Numbered from the stretch's first letter, positions 42,801 through 56,367 are shown. The stretch: DNA of 64,000 bases from Verticillium longisporum (GCA_019188255.1 JAETXT010000007.1:372001-436000); one strand, 5' to 3'. The notes: generated by a model not told the origin, from the letters alone. Made by a program: numbers and translations.

Positions 42801-45172
42801 ACCTCTTATTTAGGCTAGAAATAATAGGAGGGGAACTTATTTAAGAGGTTATTTATATAAGCTAATAGCTTAAAAAGTTTATCTTAGACCTAAATAGCTA
42901 ATAGGAACCTAAAAGCAAAGAATTATTTATAAAAAACTACGAAGAAAAACTTATAAGAATACTCGAGGCTATTATACTATAGGATAAAGTATAAGAAGGA
43001 CCTTATTCCCTTAATTAAGTTAATACTTATCTAGTATATTCTAACTCGATTAGCGAAAACTAAGATATTAACGAAACGACTAACCCCGAGGGCTCCTCTA
43101 TACTTCTAGATAACCTTCTTCAGTAATCTAGATAGCTCTAAGAACTTATTATAGAATAGACCTAAGTACTTACTATTAAACTATAGTAATATAAATAATA
43201 TACTCGCTTAGAGGTATAAATCTAGGGCCCGCTTAATAAAAATATATACTTTAAAATAGACGATATTAATTAGGAATAATTCGGGATATCCTCTAATTAA
43301 GTTAATATAATATAATTAGGGGAATCTATATATTAGCGGGATATTAAGTCTTAATATAATTTATACTTTTCCCTTTTATTAATAATTTAATTATATTCCC
43401 TATAATATTATTAAATATTTAAGATATTTTAGCTCTTTCTTTAACTTTCCTACTTTCATTTTATCTTTTCTATTCTTTCCTTCTCTCTTTTAGCCTATAA
43501 ATAACGTAGTATATTTAGAATATAGTAGTCCTAAAATACTAAGTATATACTATATTAATATTTTATATTCTTATTCCCTAGCTTAAATTCTTATTATACC
43601 TATAATTTTTATTATATTATTCCCCTAATTACGATATAATCTATTACTTTCTCTTATTTAACCTATCCTAATTAAATGCTTACTTAGGTATAGAACTCCT
43701 AATTAAATATTAAGGATAAATAGAGTTAAAATAAATAAAGAGGATATATTATAATATAGATATATAAATTAGCTTAATTATATTATTAAAGACTTAAATA
43801 GCTAACTTAGATTAGAATTAGACGATTATATTATAAATATACTAGCTAATATATAAAGTATTATTTATAAATACGAATATATTAATACGAAGTATTTATT
43901 TTATAATTAATAGCCCTATAAACCTTACTATTACCCTAATTATATTATCCTCCTTAGAGCTAGGAATACTTACTTTATCCTCTTTAAAATCTTAGCCTAA
44001 TCGTTAAATATATTCTCCCTAATATCGTTTATAATAAGCTAGTTATTTATAAAAACGTAAGACTTAAAGTTAGGTATTAATATAGGGTCTCGATTAGGCT
44101 ATTATATCCTTATAAGCTCTAGTAGCTTAGAAATAGGGTAATAGTAAAAGGTTAAGCTCCGAGGGCTATAAGCGGGATTAAGAGGGTTATCGAACTTATC
44201 CTAATAAAGAAGAGGATTCTAATTAAGGGCTTTAATCGGGTTATAGAAGATAACCTTAGATTTAGGATATATATACCCTTTCTAAAGCGTTTAAATAAAG
44301 TTAGAAGGGCTATCCTAGAAACTATATTTATATTCCTTATAAATATAATTAGTATAGTTAATATAATTAGGAAAGGAGATATACTAGAAATAAGGATATA
44401 TAACGTTAACTTAATTAGAAGCTAAGAAAGTCGACTATTAATTCTCTTTATATCCCTTATAAAGATTACGATTAATACTATTAAAACCTTATATAATTAG
44501 CGAGAATAGAGCTAGGCGATAGTAAGTAATCTTAATAAAGATTAATCCGAAGGGCCTATTTAATTCGGAAATAATAAAGATACGATAGCGGAATACTTAA
44601 TTAGGGAAACCGCTAAGCGCTAAGGGCTTCTAACTCTTATAGGTATTAAGAAATAAGGAGATATTATTAGCGTTCTAATTTACTTACTTTATTACCCTCT
44701 AAAACCGTTTAATAATATTAGATTAGGAGTTAATATTAAGGATAATTAGCTTAAAGACGAGCTCGAGGTATTAAGGAAGGGGATTATTATCTTTACTTTT
44801 ACTATCTATAAAGGCCTATTATATAAAATAAATTAATAATTAAAAAAGTATTAATTAATATATAGAATAGCTCCTAATTAGAGGAACGGAATTTATAAGA
44901 ATATAGAAATCGTTAATATCTATTATATATTTAGACTTCTTCTTTTCGAGCTAGCTATTAAGCTTATATAATTAAGGTTAATTATTAAGGTAATCGTCTT
45001 TAATAGTATAAAGCTTAAGAGTTTAATTTAAAAGGAGTTACGACCTCTAGTTAGAAGAATTTATAATAGTATTATTAATAATTATATTTAAATAAGAAGA
45101 AGGAAGAATATAGAGGGTATAATAACTCCTATTACTTTTAAGGGTAGAATAAGAAAGGAATAATAATTAGGG
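39819..45172. repeat. RIP-mutated AT-rich repeat block, segment 2
   Basis: RIP-saturated DNA between copy A and the second-family element. It holds the gypsy pol relic (about 40190-42900). 42900-45172 has no surviving gene; parts near 43300-43650 could be an LTR, but I could not pair it with another copy. Confidence 0.8.
40190..42900 (+). pseudogene. RIP-killed Ty3/gypsy pol gene
   Basis: Conceptual translation with many stops still shows pol order. Reverse transcriptase: KAFEKLIIEILKE..GVIKES near 40225-40290, LISLLDFFNRYN (about 40445-40480), RDITTFI..LFRIYTLP and TFIDNITIKG (about 40640-40670). RNase H: YFYIDTSFEGW-GAVLG near 41140-41190. Integrase end: DRINTKASIDYIPFFLLYSYKA near 42405-42470 and VVLIYNVK with LNPY near 42690-42760. 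Stops replace Gln/Trp codons as RIP predicts. Gag and LTRs were not delimited. Confidence 0.8.
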
Positions 45173-45174
45173 TA

Positions 45175-47032
45175 ACGTACATGTACAGTGAGTGGGCCAG
45201 TACAGTGAGTGGACCACTTTCGCGTCATTCTCCAAACTTCAACATTCCACCTTACTTTTCTCTACAACCAGTCATGGAAACACCTTCTCAAGACAGTCAG
45301 CTATTCCTTGCCCGTCAAGCAATGGAAAAAGATCCAGGGTTAAGCGCCCGACGTGCTGCAGCCATCTACAATGTCAGCCGAACGACTCTCGTTCGCCGCC
45401 AGAACGGCACCCCATCCCGAAGCGAAATCACATCCAAATTAAAGAAATTAACAATGCTAGAAGAGCAAACGATTGTCGAATACATACTAGACCTAGATTC
45501 CCGATCATACCCCCTCGGTTGGATAGTGTTGGAGATATGGCGAATGTCCTGCTGGCGGCGCGCGACGCGCCACCCGTCGGACCGCGATGGGCTTCAAGAT
45601 TCGTCAAACGACAACCTGCGCTCCGGACGCGTATCTTTCGAAAGTACGACTATAAGAGGGCCCAATGCGAAGATCCCGACGCGATAAACGCGTGGTTTAC
45701 GCTCGTACGTAACATGGTCGCGAAGTACGGCGTGACGGACGAAGACACCTATAACTTCGATGAGACCGGTTTCCAAATGGGCGTTATCGCTAATGGAATG
45801 GTTGTTACAAACTCTGAAAGACGTTCTAACGTTAAGATGAGACAGCCGGGTAATCGGGAATGGGTTACAGTGATCCAGGGCGTTGGCGCGACCGGATTCT
45901 GTGTCCCGCCATACATCGTTGTTGCGGGTAAATTTCACCTCTCGTCATGGTACGAAGAAGACGCGTTTCCTCGCGACTGGAAGGTCGCAACCTCTCCAAA
46001 CGGCTGGACTACGAATGATATTGGTCTCGATTGGATTCGGCACTTCGACCAACATACAAGGTCGCGTACTTCGGGCGCATTTCGCATTCTCATCCTAGAC
46101 GGCCACGAAAGCCACCACTCCGCCAAATTCGAGCTTTACTGTAAGGAGAATAAGATCATTACACTTTGTATGCCTCCTCATTCGTCCCATCTACTCCAAC
46201 CTCTCGATGTCGGCTGTTTTGGACCGCTGAAGAAAGCGTACGGTCGGCAAATTGAGATGAAGATGAAGGCAGGTACAAACCATATCTCCAAGGAGGACTT
46301 CTTCCCAGCTTTTTTACGGCATTCCAGAATTCTATGACAGAAAAAAACATCCAGGGAGGTTTTCAAGGGGCTGGACTTACCCCCATGACCCAGAAGCAGT
46401 CCTTTCAAGGCTGGATGTGAAATTAAAGACACCAACGCCGCCAGGAACGTCTTCTGGACTCCCTAAGCCATGGGTGTGTAAGACTCCTACAAACCCGATT
46501 GAAGCCACTTCACAGTCCGAATTCATTAAGAATCGAATCTCCCGACACCAGGGAAGCTCACCAACGTCAATGCTTCAGGCTATCGACCAATACACGAAGG
46601 GTACACACAAGATAATGCACCAGTTCGTCCTAATGGACGCAAGGCTCAAGATACTTGAAAGCGAGAATGCTACCCTTAGCCGACGTCGGAGAGCTAAAAA
46701 GTACGTCTCAGGGAAGGAGGGAGTATGACTCTAGGTGATGGACAAGACCAGATTGCCCAGAAGGAGGTAGATGTTCAGATGAGGGAGGAAACGAGGCAGA
46801 ATCCGGGTCGCGCGACTCGGGCTATACCGAAGAAACGGACCTGTGGCACCTGTGGAAATACTGGCCATAACGCGAGAACTTGTCAGATGACTATATTATC
46901 TTCTGAATAAGGTAATGGGGCGTGATTTCAATTGATTTCCTATGTTTTTGTTTAGTTCTGGGTTGGAATGTTTGTCGGGTCGAGGTGAGGTGGTCCACTC
47001 ACTGTACTGGCCCACTCACTGTGCATGTACGT
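45175..47032 (+). mobile_element. Fot1/pogo-type DNA transposon, family 2
   Basis: 1858 bp with TA duplications (45173-45174, 47033-47034) and inverted ends starting ACGTACATGTACAGTGAGTGG, near-perfect over about 44 bp. Each end has two 17-bp-spaced copies of GTACAGTGAGTGG(G/A)CCA. It is related to but clearly distinct from family 1 in both ends and transposase, and is not RIP-mutated. Confidence 0.92.
45274..46910 (+). pseudogene. Fot-type transposase with four frame breaks (family 2)
   Basis: It starts METPSQDSQLF at 45274 and is collinear with the family 1 protein: helix-turn-helix (LSARRAAAIYNVSRTTLVRR), NFDETGFQMG, LILDGHESHH, LDVGCFGPLKKAYG and zinc knuckle CGTCGNTGHNARTC. The frame is lost at four homopolymers, each one base short: C5 at 45510-45514, T6 at 46310-46315, C5 at 46380-46384 and A5 at 46696-46700. 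Between those sites the protein is fully conserved, with no other stop. The A7 run at 46341-46347 has the in-frame length here. Confidence 0.85.
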
Positions 47033-49725
47033 TAATACTATTTAATTTAATTACCTAAATTAATAACCTCTTAATAGATTTATTAACCCTCCCCTTCTTT
47101 CTTAATAGGGATAAGAATTTACTATTAAACTATTTAGAATTAATAAGCCTTTTAATAGAACGATTAATTTTATAATCTACTATTATAAAAAGGAAAAGGA
47201 ACCCTCGCTTTAATTAAAGAACCTCCCTCTCTCTTATATATAAATACTAAGCTTATAGACCTCTTCTATTTATTTCTTAAATACTCTTCTTATTTATAAA
47301 TAATCTAATTAGGGTAACGATATAACCTATTACTCTACTCTCTAAATATTACCCTCTTATTCTCTCTTTTTACTATAACTTCTCCTCTCCTACTTTTTTT
47401 TTATTTATAATCTACCCTATTTTTTTCCTTTTTACTTACCTTTAATATAATTCCCCTAATTACCCGCTAAAATATCTAAAAGTAATTATATATTATATAG
47501 GGATAATATTTATAAGAATTACCTTATTATTCTAGTAATTACGAGGACCGACCCCCTTAATTTACTTAGAACTCCTATACTATAAACTAACTAAGAAGCG
47601 CTCTTCCCCGTTTCCCTTAATTAGCTAAAGCCTATACCTATCTTAATAATAGTAGCTCCCTCGGATAAGCCTACGCTCTATTTAGAAAATAAATAGTTCC
47701 GAATTAACTATAATATACTTAATTACCCTAATATTATACTTAGAGGGGTTTATATCGATTCCCTTAAAGGGAACTAATCTAATTAATATATTAATTAGAT
47801 TTTATAAAAATACTTAATATTAGATAAATAAAAGTAATAGAAAGCGAGAATAGGTTAAAAATATATCTTAGGAGTCTAGCTATCTTACTAAGCGAGGCCT
47901 AGTAATAGTACTATTTAATTACTCCTTCTAGAGTCTCGTAACCTATATAGAATACTCTACGCCTCCTTACTTCCTAATTAGACTAACCTCCTAAGGAAGC
48001 TTATTACCTCTACCTCTAACCTATATCTTAGAGGAATCGTATTAATAAGGGTTAGCGAATACCTCCCTCCTAATAGCTAGGGCTAGGATATAATTAGCTA
48101 AGAAGATAAGTTTTATTTAGTTTTAATATATAATAGTATAGAAAAGAATATATAGCTCTTTATTTAGGAGATAGCTATTAATTTTAAAGTATTCGTAAAG
48201 CCCTAATTAAAGTAATTACTATATTAAGTCCCTAATTCTAATACTTTATAAATAGGAGGCTATAATAATAGTACTCCGATAAGCTAAGAAATAATAGATA
48301 CGCTCTAGGAAGCCTACTTTATAGCGACCTCTATTAATATTAGCGAAAACTATTAAATTCTTCTAATCGTCGATTAATAGATATAGTAATCCTTTATTAC
48401 TAATAATTACTTTAGGGGTATAGTTAAGAAAGAAATCATTTAAGCTATAATCTATTTAAAGGAGTTTTATAGGTTTAATAGTACCTCGGATACCCTAATT
48501 AGGGCTTTATATTTACGATTTAATATCCTTTAATCTCCTTAATAGCGAGATATATATTCTTATAGACTCTATATATTCGATTTAGTTCGCTTAATCTTCT
48601 TTAAAGGGCTACTTAATATAGGGATATTAGCTATATATATAAACGATAGCTTATATAATAAAGCTAATTATAATAATTACTTTTATTATTATTAAAAGAC
48701 TTAGATAAATAAATAGTTTAGTCTAAGCTAGGCTAATTTATTTATATACTATATAGAGCTTAAACTAATAGTAGCCGATATTATAGATAATAAGGCTACC
48801 TTCTAGGGAATTTATAGAGTAAACTTACCCGCTAATCCTAAATAGGAGGAATTTAAGGAGATAAATAAATCTATTATCCTCTTTAATAAAGCATTAATCT
48901 AAGATATATAATAGAAGTAGCTTAATTCCTTAGAAGAAGTCGAGGATTCTTTAAAATCGATAGGACTCGGAGACTCTAAGGTTAATAATACTATTAATAA
49001 GCCCGATAGGACGCTACGATTATAAGTTAACCTTTATAGTTCGCTTAATCTAGCTATATTAATTAAGCTATATAAGAGAACTCGGGTTATTATACTTATA
49101 GGAAGTATTATAATTATAAAGCCCTCTACGAAACGTTTAAGTTTAAGCTATAGCTTAACTCTACCTATCCCATTAAAGGAGAAGACCCCGAGCACTCTAA
49201 GTACCCCTACTAGGTCTAATTAGGATAACCCGAGTCTAAACCTATATACTATCCTCGACCTTATAGAGGCTAAGCTAGATCCTCGGCTAGGATATCTTCT
49301 ATTAATATATTTAAAAAGGAATAAGTAAATTAATATATAGATCCTTATATTATAGCTATTATAAATACTACTATTATAGGGACTATATTATATATACCTT
49401 TATAGTATTAGGGCTAGGAAGGATAGCCTTATTATTATATTAGATTAGAATAGGATAAAGTATAATAGAGGGCTATTATTAAAGTAATCCTAGCTCGGCT
49501 TAATACTAAGGAGCCCCCGAGGAGGCTAGGACTTCGGAGGCGCCTAGGATAATCTAATTTAGAGAATTAAGAACTTACTTCTAGATTTCTATATATACTA
49601 TAATTACTTTCTTTCTTTTATCTATAGTTTTTAAGACTTATTTAGCTCTAATTAGAAGAACTTACCTATATTTTTTTAGAGAAAGGAGGTCTAAATCTTA
49701 AAAGATAAGGACTCCTTTAGGGACG

Positions 49726-49933
49726 ATTAAAACCGGGTAGGGCAACGAAGTATAGCTTAGCGATAAGGGGATCGGGAGTAGCTAATTAGGGGAATAGATA
49801 TTAATTAGACTTATAATAAGTACCTCGAAGGTCTTTATAATATTAATCTTATACTATATATCTATAGACCTATCTTTTTCTTAATTAATTATTTTATTGC
49901 CCTAATTGGACGAGGTCCTCTCTAGCCCTACTT
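49726..49933 (+). repeat. LTR-like repeat, inverted copy at 62659-62865
   Basis: The minus strand of 62659-62865 matches this segment end to end (ATTAAAACCGGG.. to ..CTCTAGCCCTACT), with transition differences. It ends 2 bp before the copia-type LTR at 49936. Confidence 0.7.
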
Positions 49934-49935
49934 TA

Positions 49936-50499
49936 CTATTTAGCGGCTAATTTAACTAATCCGTAGCGCTAGGGATTAGGGATTTAGCGCCTATAAGAAT
50001 AGTAATATTAAGCTACGTTTTTTCCTTATTCTATCTATTATTCTCCTATTATTATTTATTTATTTATTCATTTTATAGATTAGGATAATAGATCTAATAC
50101 GCTAGAGACTAGAGGATTATAAGTATATAAGAGTAGCTATTAACCTAGGTAATAGAGCCCGATATTAGTCCCTAAGGTAATCCTATTTATAAAGAAAAGA
50201 TAGCTAGTATTAAACTAATTTAGGGGATTGCCTAGGTCGGTAATTACTATATAGGATTTACTAATATAGTAATTACTAGGGCTAGGATATATAGCTCTTA
50301 GGAGTATATAATTTATAGCTTATATAATCGGTAAATTAGATAGGTATATCTAATTTATATAGATAGTAGTAATTTAGGGAGATAGGATAATTAATAATTA
50401 TTATAAATCTTATACTACTTACTCTACCTATTTAGAGCTCTTAAGTATAATTAAAGTAATAAATCGGGGTTTATATAAATAATAAAGCCCTCTTAATAC
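49936..50499 (+). repeat. Copia-type LTR candidate, inverted copy at 35821-36391
   Basis: About 560 bp matching the reverse complement of 35821-36391. It lies upstream of, and in the same orientation as, the copia integrase remains. RIP-type changes are denser here than in the other copy. No second copy was found downstream at the expected 3' position, so the element is either broken or its 3' LTR is lost. Confidence 0.6.
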
Positions 50500-52779
50500 T
50501 AATTAGTATTATATTTAATATAATATAGAATAGCTAGAGCTAGAGAAGTTAAAATTGATCCTATAAATAGTAAATTTACTATATATTAGCTTATCGATTA
50601 CGCTTTATAAGTAATCGTAAGAATACTATTTATTTTAAGTATTTTAGGACTCTTATAAGAGCTTAGTAATAGAGAAACCCTCTATTACGTAATCTATAGG
50701 AGCACTATCTACTTCGAATACTTTAGGACTCCTATACTTAAGATTACTATCTAAGCTATATTACTAGCTATTAACCCTAATAAATAAAGCTCTACAGAAT
50801 AGTTAATTAGCTATAATAGAGCTTTAATAAAATTAATAATAATAAGCTCTTTAGATTATAATAATAGCTCTATAATAGAGCTAAAGAGCGCTAAAAAGAT
50901 ATAATAGAAGTTCGATAGTATTTTAGAGGAACTCGGAATATTATACTTAATATAGAAGGTTAAGAAAGGTCTTAATATTAACTTTATTATTAATAGAATA
51001 GAATTATAGTTCCCTAGATTATTAGATTTAGTATTTATAGATCTTAAGAGCGCTTAGGTCCTTAAAGTAATAAATATATATAGGATTATAAAGGGAGTTT
51101 ACTTCTTAGAAATATTTATTAAAGATTTCTAGGGCTAGATTAAAGAGGACTTTAACTCCTATAATATAATGATTATTTAAACGCTAAAAGTATATCTAAT
51201 AGAATATAGGATCCTTCTTCTAGGAATAATAAATATTAAAATATTAAAGAGATTAATATTAATACTTTTATAGGAAGAGATATTTAATATAATAGAATCG
51301 ATTATTATTAACTAGGATTTAAGATTCTAAAGAATAGAGGAATAGGGAGATTAATAGGACGATAAATAGTAATTTATAAAGAACGCTTAGCTATCTTAAA
51401 TCCGAAAACTATAAATAGAGAGGATAAATCCCTAATAGCCCTTAGTTATAGAGTTATCTAATTAATAGACTAAATAATCTAGCTAATAAAAGATTATACT
51501 TTAATTATAGAGAAATAAGATTTTACTTTTAAATATTATCTAGAACCTATTAGCTTAATATTATATTTTATTATTATATAAATTAGTAAATTTATTAATT
51601 AATAGAGCTATAATTAATTAATTTATATTATTCTAGAATAAGGAGAGTAATTACTCTAAGGAGATATATAATATCCTTAATAATAAAATATATATCTTTA
51701 TAGATATTTATAAACTATTATAAATCTATTATATATAGCTCTATATATTCTTCCTAAATATACTTTTAAAGTATATATAAACTTTCTTCCTAGAATATAT
51801 AAATTAGAGTATAGGATTCTATTAAATATATTTAGTAATTAAATAATAATTCGATTTAGAGATTAATAGAGTATAGTATTATATAAATTAGAGCTCGATA
51901 ACGTTCTATTCTGTAATAATAGAAGTTAATAATATAGGAAAGCTATAAATAGAAGTTCTCTAGATCCTTCTAGATAGGCTTTAATAATATTAGAGAGTAC
52001 TTAATTCTATATTTAAGGAAGAGATTTATCTTTATATAAATACTCTAAAGGTAATTTAAAGCGTCCTAGAGCTAAAGATTATATTAATAAGGCCGGAGCG
52101 ATCTTTTAGTATACTATCTATATAGCTTAAGAGTATATTAAAAGTAGAGGAGAATATTAGAATATTTAGGTATTTCTATATTAATAGATATTATAAGAGC
52201 GGATATCGTTAAGCTAGTAGAAGGGGAGATTATAGAGAGTAATTAATATATAGAATTAATAATTATTAATTATTTAGAATTCGTAAATATTAAATATACT
52301 CTAAATTAGATTATAGATCGATAAAGTACTCTTTTAAAGAATAATAATATTTAAAAGAATAATAGAAATATATATAAGAAGTATATAGGGATTAATAGAA
52401 AGGATATTATTAATTTTTAATAGTAATAGAATCTATTAAGAGCTCGGAATTAGATAATCCTATTTCTAATAAATTAAGAGTAAATAATACTTTTAAGTCT
52501 AATCCTAAGAGTAAATTAATAAATACTTATATTATATACTTCCTAGTAAATAAGTTATTCTAATATAGAATTAAAGGGAATAGTCTAAAGGCTAAAATAA
52601 TAGCTCTAATAGAATAGTTCTTTATTTAATATTAGATTAATAGTACTTCTATATAATATAATATTATCTTTAATATAAACGTAGTATTAGTTTCTATAAT
52701 AGGAGCTTTATAAATAAAGGCCCTAATAGCTTTAATACTAAGCTTGATAATTAATAAATAGGGAATAGGGGCTAGAATA

Positions 52780-53900
52780 AGATTTAGAATAGGAAATCCT
52801 ATTTCTATAATAGAGGAGATTACTATTCTAATACTAATTAGGAGAATTACGTTCTATATTATCTTAATAGATACCTTATTCCTACTTTATATTAAAGATA
52901 TAGACGATTTTAGAATCTATTTAGATAATATATATAATAAGCTAGTAAAGCGTATTAAGGAGATCTAAGAGTATATACCTATCTTTCGTAAATAGGGCTA
53001 TTTATAGTTCTTCCTAGATACGAAGACCTATATTAGCTCTAGGACTATATATATAATAGGGATAAAGAATAATAGAATAGCGTTTCTAATAGAAATAGAG
53101 CTCTAATATATTTATAAATAGTTTAATTATTTATCTATAGAGAAGCTATAGAATTTACTTTAAAGAGTAGACTAGGACGTAAATCGGGATATTCTAGAGC
53201 TAATAAACCGCTTCTATTATTATTATTAAATTAAAAGGAAGTCTCTATAATATTTTAAGTTTACTTTAAAATTAAATATTAACTTTAATTATAAGATTTT
53301 AATCGATATTATATATTTAAATAGAAAGCCTATTCTTTATATAATCGATATAAATATAGGATTCTAATTTATAATTTTTATTCCTAATTTTATAGCTTAT
53401 ATAATATAAGAAGCTCTTAAGAGGTACTAATTAGATATATACTTTAAGCCTCTAGACGTCGTAACTATTAATATTAGAAAGAACGTTACTTTTATAGAGT
53501 TTAGGGTAGAGGTACGCCTCCTAGGTATAACCTACTATTAGATCCCTATAGAGGCTTATTAGTTAATCGGTAAGGTTAAGAGCTATTATAAGCCGATATA
53601 TAGAGCGTACGAGATCTTAAAAGTAGAGTCTCGTAATATAAGCCTAGAATCGCTACTTTAAGGAATTATAAAGGTAGTAAACGATATTACTAGGCCTAAT
53701 AGATTAATACTTATATTATTCGTATTTAGGGCAATATTTAGGATTACCGTTAACTTAGCGCTTATTATAATCTAAATATAGTATACTAAAGTAGTTAATA
53801 AAGCGATAATAGAGCTTTAGCGAATAGTCGCTAAGCGGAAGGTTAATAATACTCTTAATATTTATAATAGATTAGATATTAAGTAATTATTATTAAGATC
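52780..53900 (+). pseudogene. RIP-killed Ty1/copia integrase region
   Basis: With RIP stops ignored, translation gives the order seen in fungal copia polyproteins: YIKDIDDFRIYLDN, YLSIEKL-NLL with the zinc-binding remnant CYYC written as FYYYYQIKRKSL, YFKFTLKI, a region aligned to VDIMYIDGKPVLHVVDEAT (IDIIYLNRKPILYIIDIN at about 53310-53360), IPIEAY near 53545 (family PVEAHW), YRAYEILK and VNDITRPN near 53675 with FVFRAIFRIT. The classification rests on this order of motifs rather than any intact stretch. Confidence 0.68.
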
Positions 53901-54506
53901 GCTAGAGCTAAGAAGTAACGTTCTTATATTCTAAGAGTAGGAGAAATAGACCGATCTTTATAAAATTATATCGGTTTCTAATATAGTAGTTATAATCGAA
54001 ATAGTTAATAGCTTAATAGAGTTTAGAGGAATATATATTAAGCTATATAATAGATTACTAGATTAATAAACTAAGGAGATAATAGTAATTCGAATTCTAG
54101 AGACCCTAGAACTATTTAAATATTTAGAATTAATTCTATTATAATAATATAGGAGACCTAGGAAGTTAATAAACGCTATAAATCTATTATAAGCGGCTTT
54201 TATAGATTATAAGAATAATATAACTAGGACTTTATAGATTAAATATTAATTCATTATTAAAAGGGAATAATAAGAGTACGACCTAGCTATTTAACTATAT
54301 AATAAAGGTAGAATAATAACCCCTAGGAAGCTATTTAAATAGTCCAATTAAGAGGAAATCGATTTACTCCTAATAGCTAGAGTAATTATATTAATTAGGA
54401 GATCTATATTTCCTAGTACTAAGATCTTTAGATATTAGCTTATAAGAGAGGTAAAAGGCCTCCTTTAAATTTTATATAAAAAGTTAAGATTAATAGTTTA
54501 AAGATA

Positions 54507-56365
54507 ACGTAATCCACAAGCGAGTGGTTCACCCATGCGAGTGGTTCACTTCACCCCGACCCGACAAACATTCCGAGGAAAACCTCAACCCAAACGCCGT
54601 AAATCAATTAAAATCACTCCTCCTCGTCTTTTGCAGACGATGAGATAGCTACCTGACAAGTTCTCGCGTTGTGGCCGGTCTTCCCGCATACGCTACAGCA
54701 TCGTTTCTTCGGCTGGGACCACGACGCGGGACCCGGGTTCTGCAGCGTTTCCTCTTTTATCTGGATATCTACTTCCTTCTGAGCAATCTTGTCCTGTCCC
54801 TCGCCTACAGCCATGCTTCCTCCTTCCCGGAGACGTAGCTTTTTGGCCCTCCGGCGTCGGCTTAGTGTAGCATTTTCCTCTCGAAGGATCATAACCTCTG
54901 ACTTCAAAAGAGCGATCTGGTGCATAACACCCCGCGTCCCCTTCGCAAGATAGTCAACAGCATCTAAAATTGACGTTGGGGAGCTTCCCTGGTGGCGTGA
55001 GATTCGCCCTTTGATGAAGTCAGTCTGGGAACCTGCCTCGAGCAGGTTAGTGGGCGTCTTAGAGACCCAAGAATCACGCTCCCCGTGGGACGTCCCCGGA
55101 GGCGTCGTCGTCCTCAACCTCACATCCAGCTTTGACAGGACTGTTTCCGGGTTATGGGGGACAAGCCCCGCTCCTCGAAAGCCTCCCTGGATGTTTTTCT
55201 GTCATTGCTTGCTGAAATGCAGCCGAAAACGCCGGGAAGAAGTCCTCTTTGCTGATGTGCGTTGTACCCGCCCTCATCCTATCCTCGATTTGCCGACCGT
55301 ATGCTTTCTTTAGTGGGCCAAAACACCCAACATCGAGAGGCTGGAGTAGATGTGACGAATGAGGAGGCATACAGAGTGTGATGATGTTGTTCTCCTTGCA
55401 GTAGAGTTCGAAGTCGACCGAGTGGTGACTTTCGTGGCCATCCAGGATCAGTAGGCGATAACCGCCCGAAGTACGGGACTTTGTATGCCTGTCAAAATGC
55501 CGAATCCATTCCAGACCAATATCATTCGTCGTCCAGCCGTTTGGAGATGTTGCGATTCTCCAGTCGCGAGAAATCGCGTCGTCCTGGTACCAGCTCGAGA
55601 GGTGGTACTTGCCCGAAACCACGATGAACGGCGGGACGGAGAAACCCAACGCGCCAACGCCCTGGATCACCGTAACCCATTCCCGGTTGCCTGGCTGCCT
55701 CATCTTCACATTGGACCGTCTTTCCGAACTGGTCACGACCATTCCGTTGGCGATAACGCCCATCTGGAAGCCGGTCTCGTCAAAGTTGTACATGTCAGCC
55801 TCTTGGATGCCGTACTTGGCGATCATGTTATGCACGAGGCGGAACCACGCGTTTATCGCGTCCGGATCTTCGCATTGGGCCCTCTTGTAGTCGTACTTGC
55901 GAAAGAAACGCGTCCGGAGCTCTGGTTGCCGTTTGACGAAGTTTGCGGCCCAGTTCTTCCCGACGCGTGGCGCGTCACGGTCGGCAAGCAGGCGATTCGC
56001 CATATCTCCGACCTCACCCAACCGGGGAGGGTAAGATCGCGCATCTAGGTCAAGGATATATTCGACAATAGTTTTCTCTTCTAGTACTGTTAATTTGGCA
56101 GAATTGGGCGGGCTTTCGCGTCGGGAGGGTTTGCCCTTCTGGCGTCGGAGGAGCGTCGTTAAGGGGACGGTGTAGATCCTCGCAGCACTCCGGGCGCTTA
56201 GGTTCGGGTCATTGTCCATAGCTTGGATAGCAAGGAATAATTGACCTTCTTTTGAAAGAGTCTCCATCGCGGGCGGAGGTGGAATCTGTAGAATTCAGGT
56301 GTAGGTCGTGGGCCCGGGCGAAGTGAACCACTCGCTTGGGTGAACCACTCGCTTGTGGATTACGT
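54507..56365 (-). mobile_element. Fot1/pogo-type DNA transposon, family 1 copy B (inverted)
   Basis: 1859 bp, TA duplications at 54505-54506 and 56366-56367. By eye it is identical to copy A in reverse orientation except that the A-run in the transposase gene is one base shorter, which accounts for the one-base length difference. Confidence 0.93.
54614..56267 (-). pseudogene. Fot-type transposase, one frame break (copy B)
   Basis: Same protein as copy A (start METLSKEGQLF at 56267, zinc knuckle and EEE end at 54617). The frame is lost at the run 55194-55198, five A on the coding strand where seven would keep frame. Both the C5 run and the later A5 run have the in-frame length. Confidence 0.85.
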
Positions 56366-56367
56366 TA

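Larger units (their letters stand above)
47035..54504. repeat. RIP-mutated AT-rich repeat block, segment 3
   Basis: RIP-saturated DNA containing two abutting LTR-like repeats (49726-49933 and 49936-50499) and copia remains further right. 47035-49700 shows no identifiable gene. It may be the body of the element ending at 49933; a purine-rich AGAGAAAGGAGGTCTAAA-type tract at 49679-49696 lies just before it. Confidence 0.8.
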
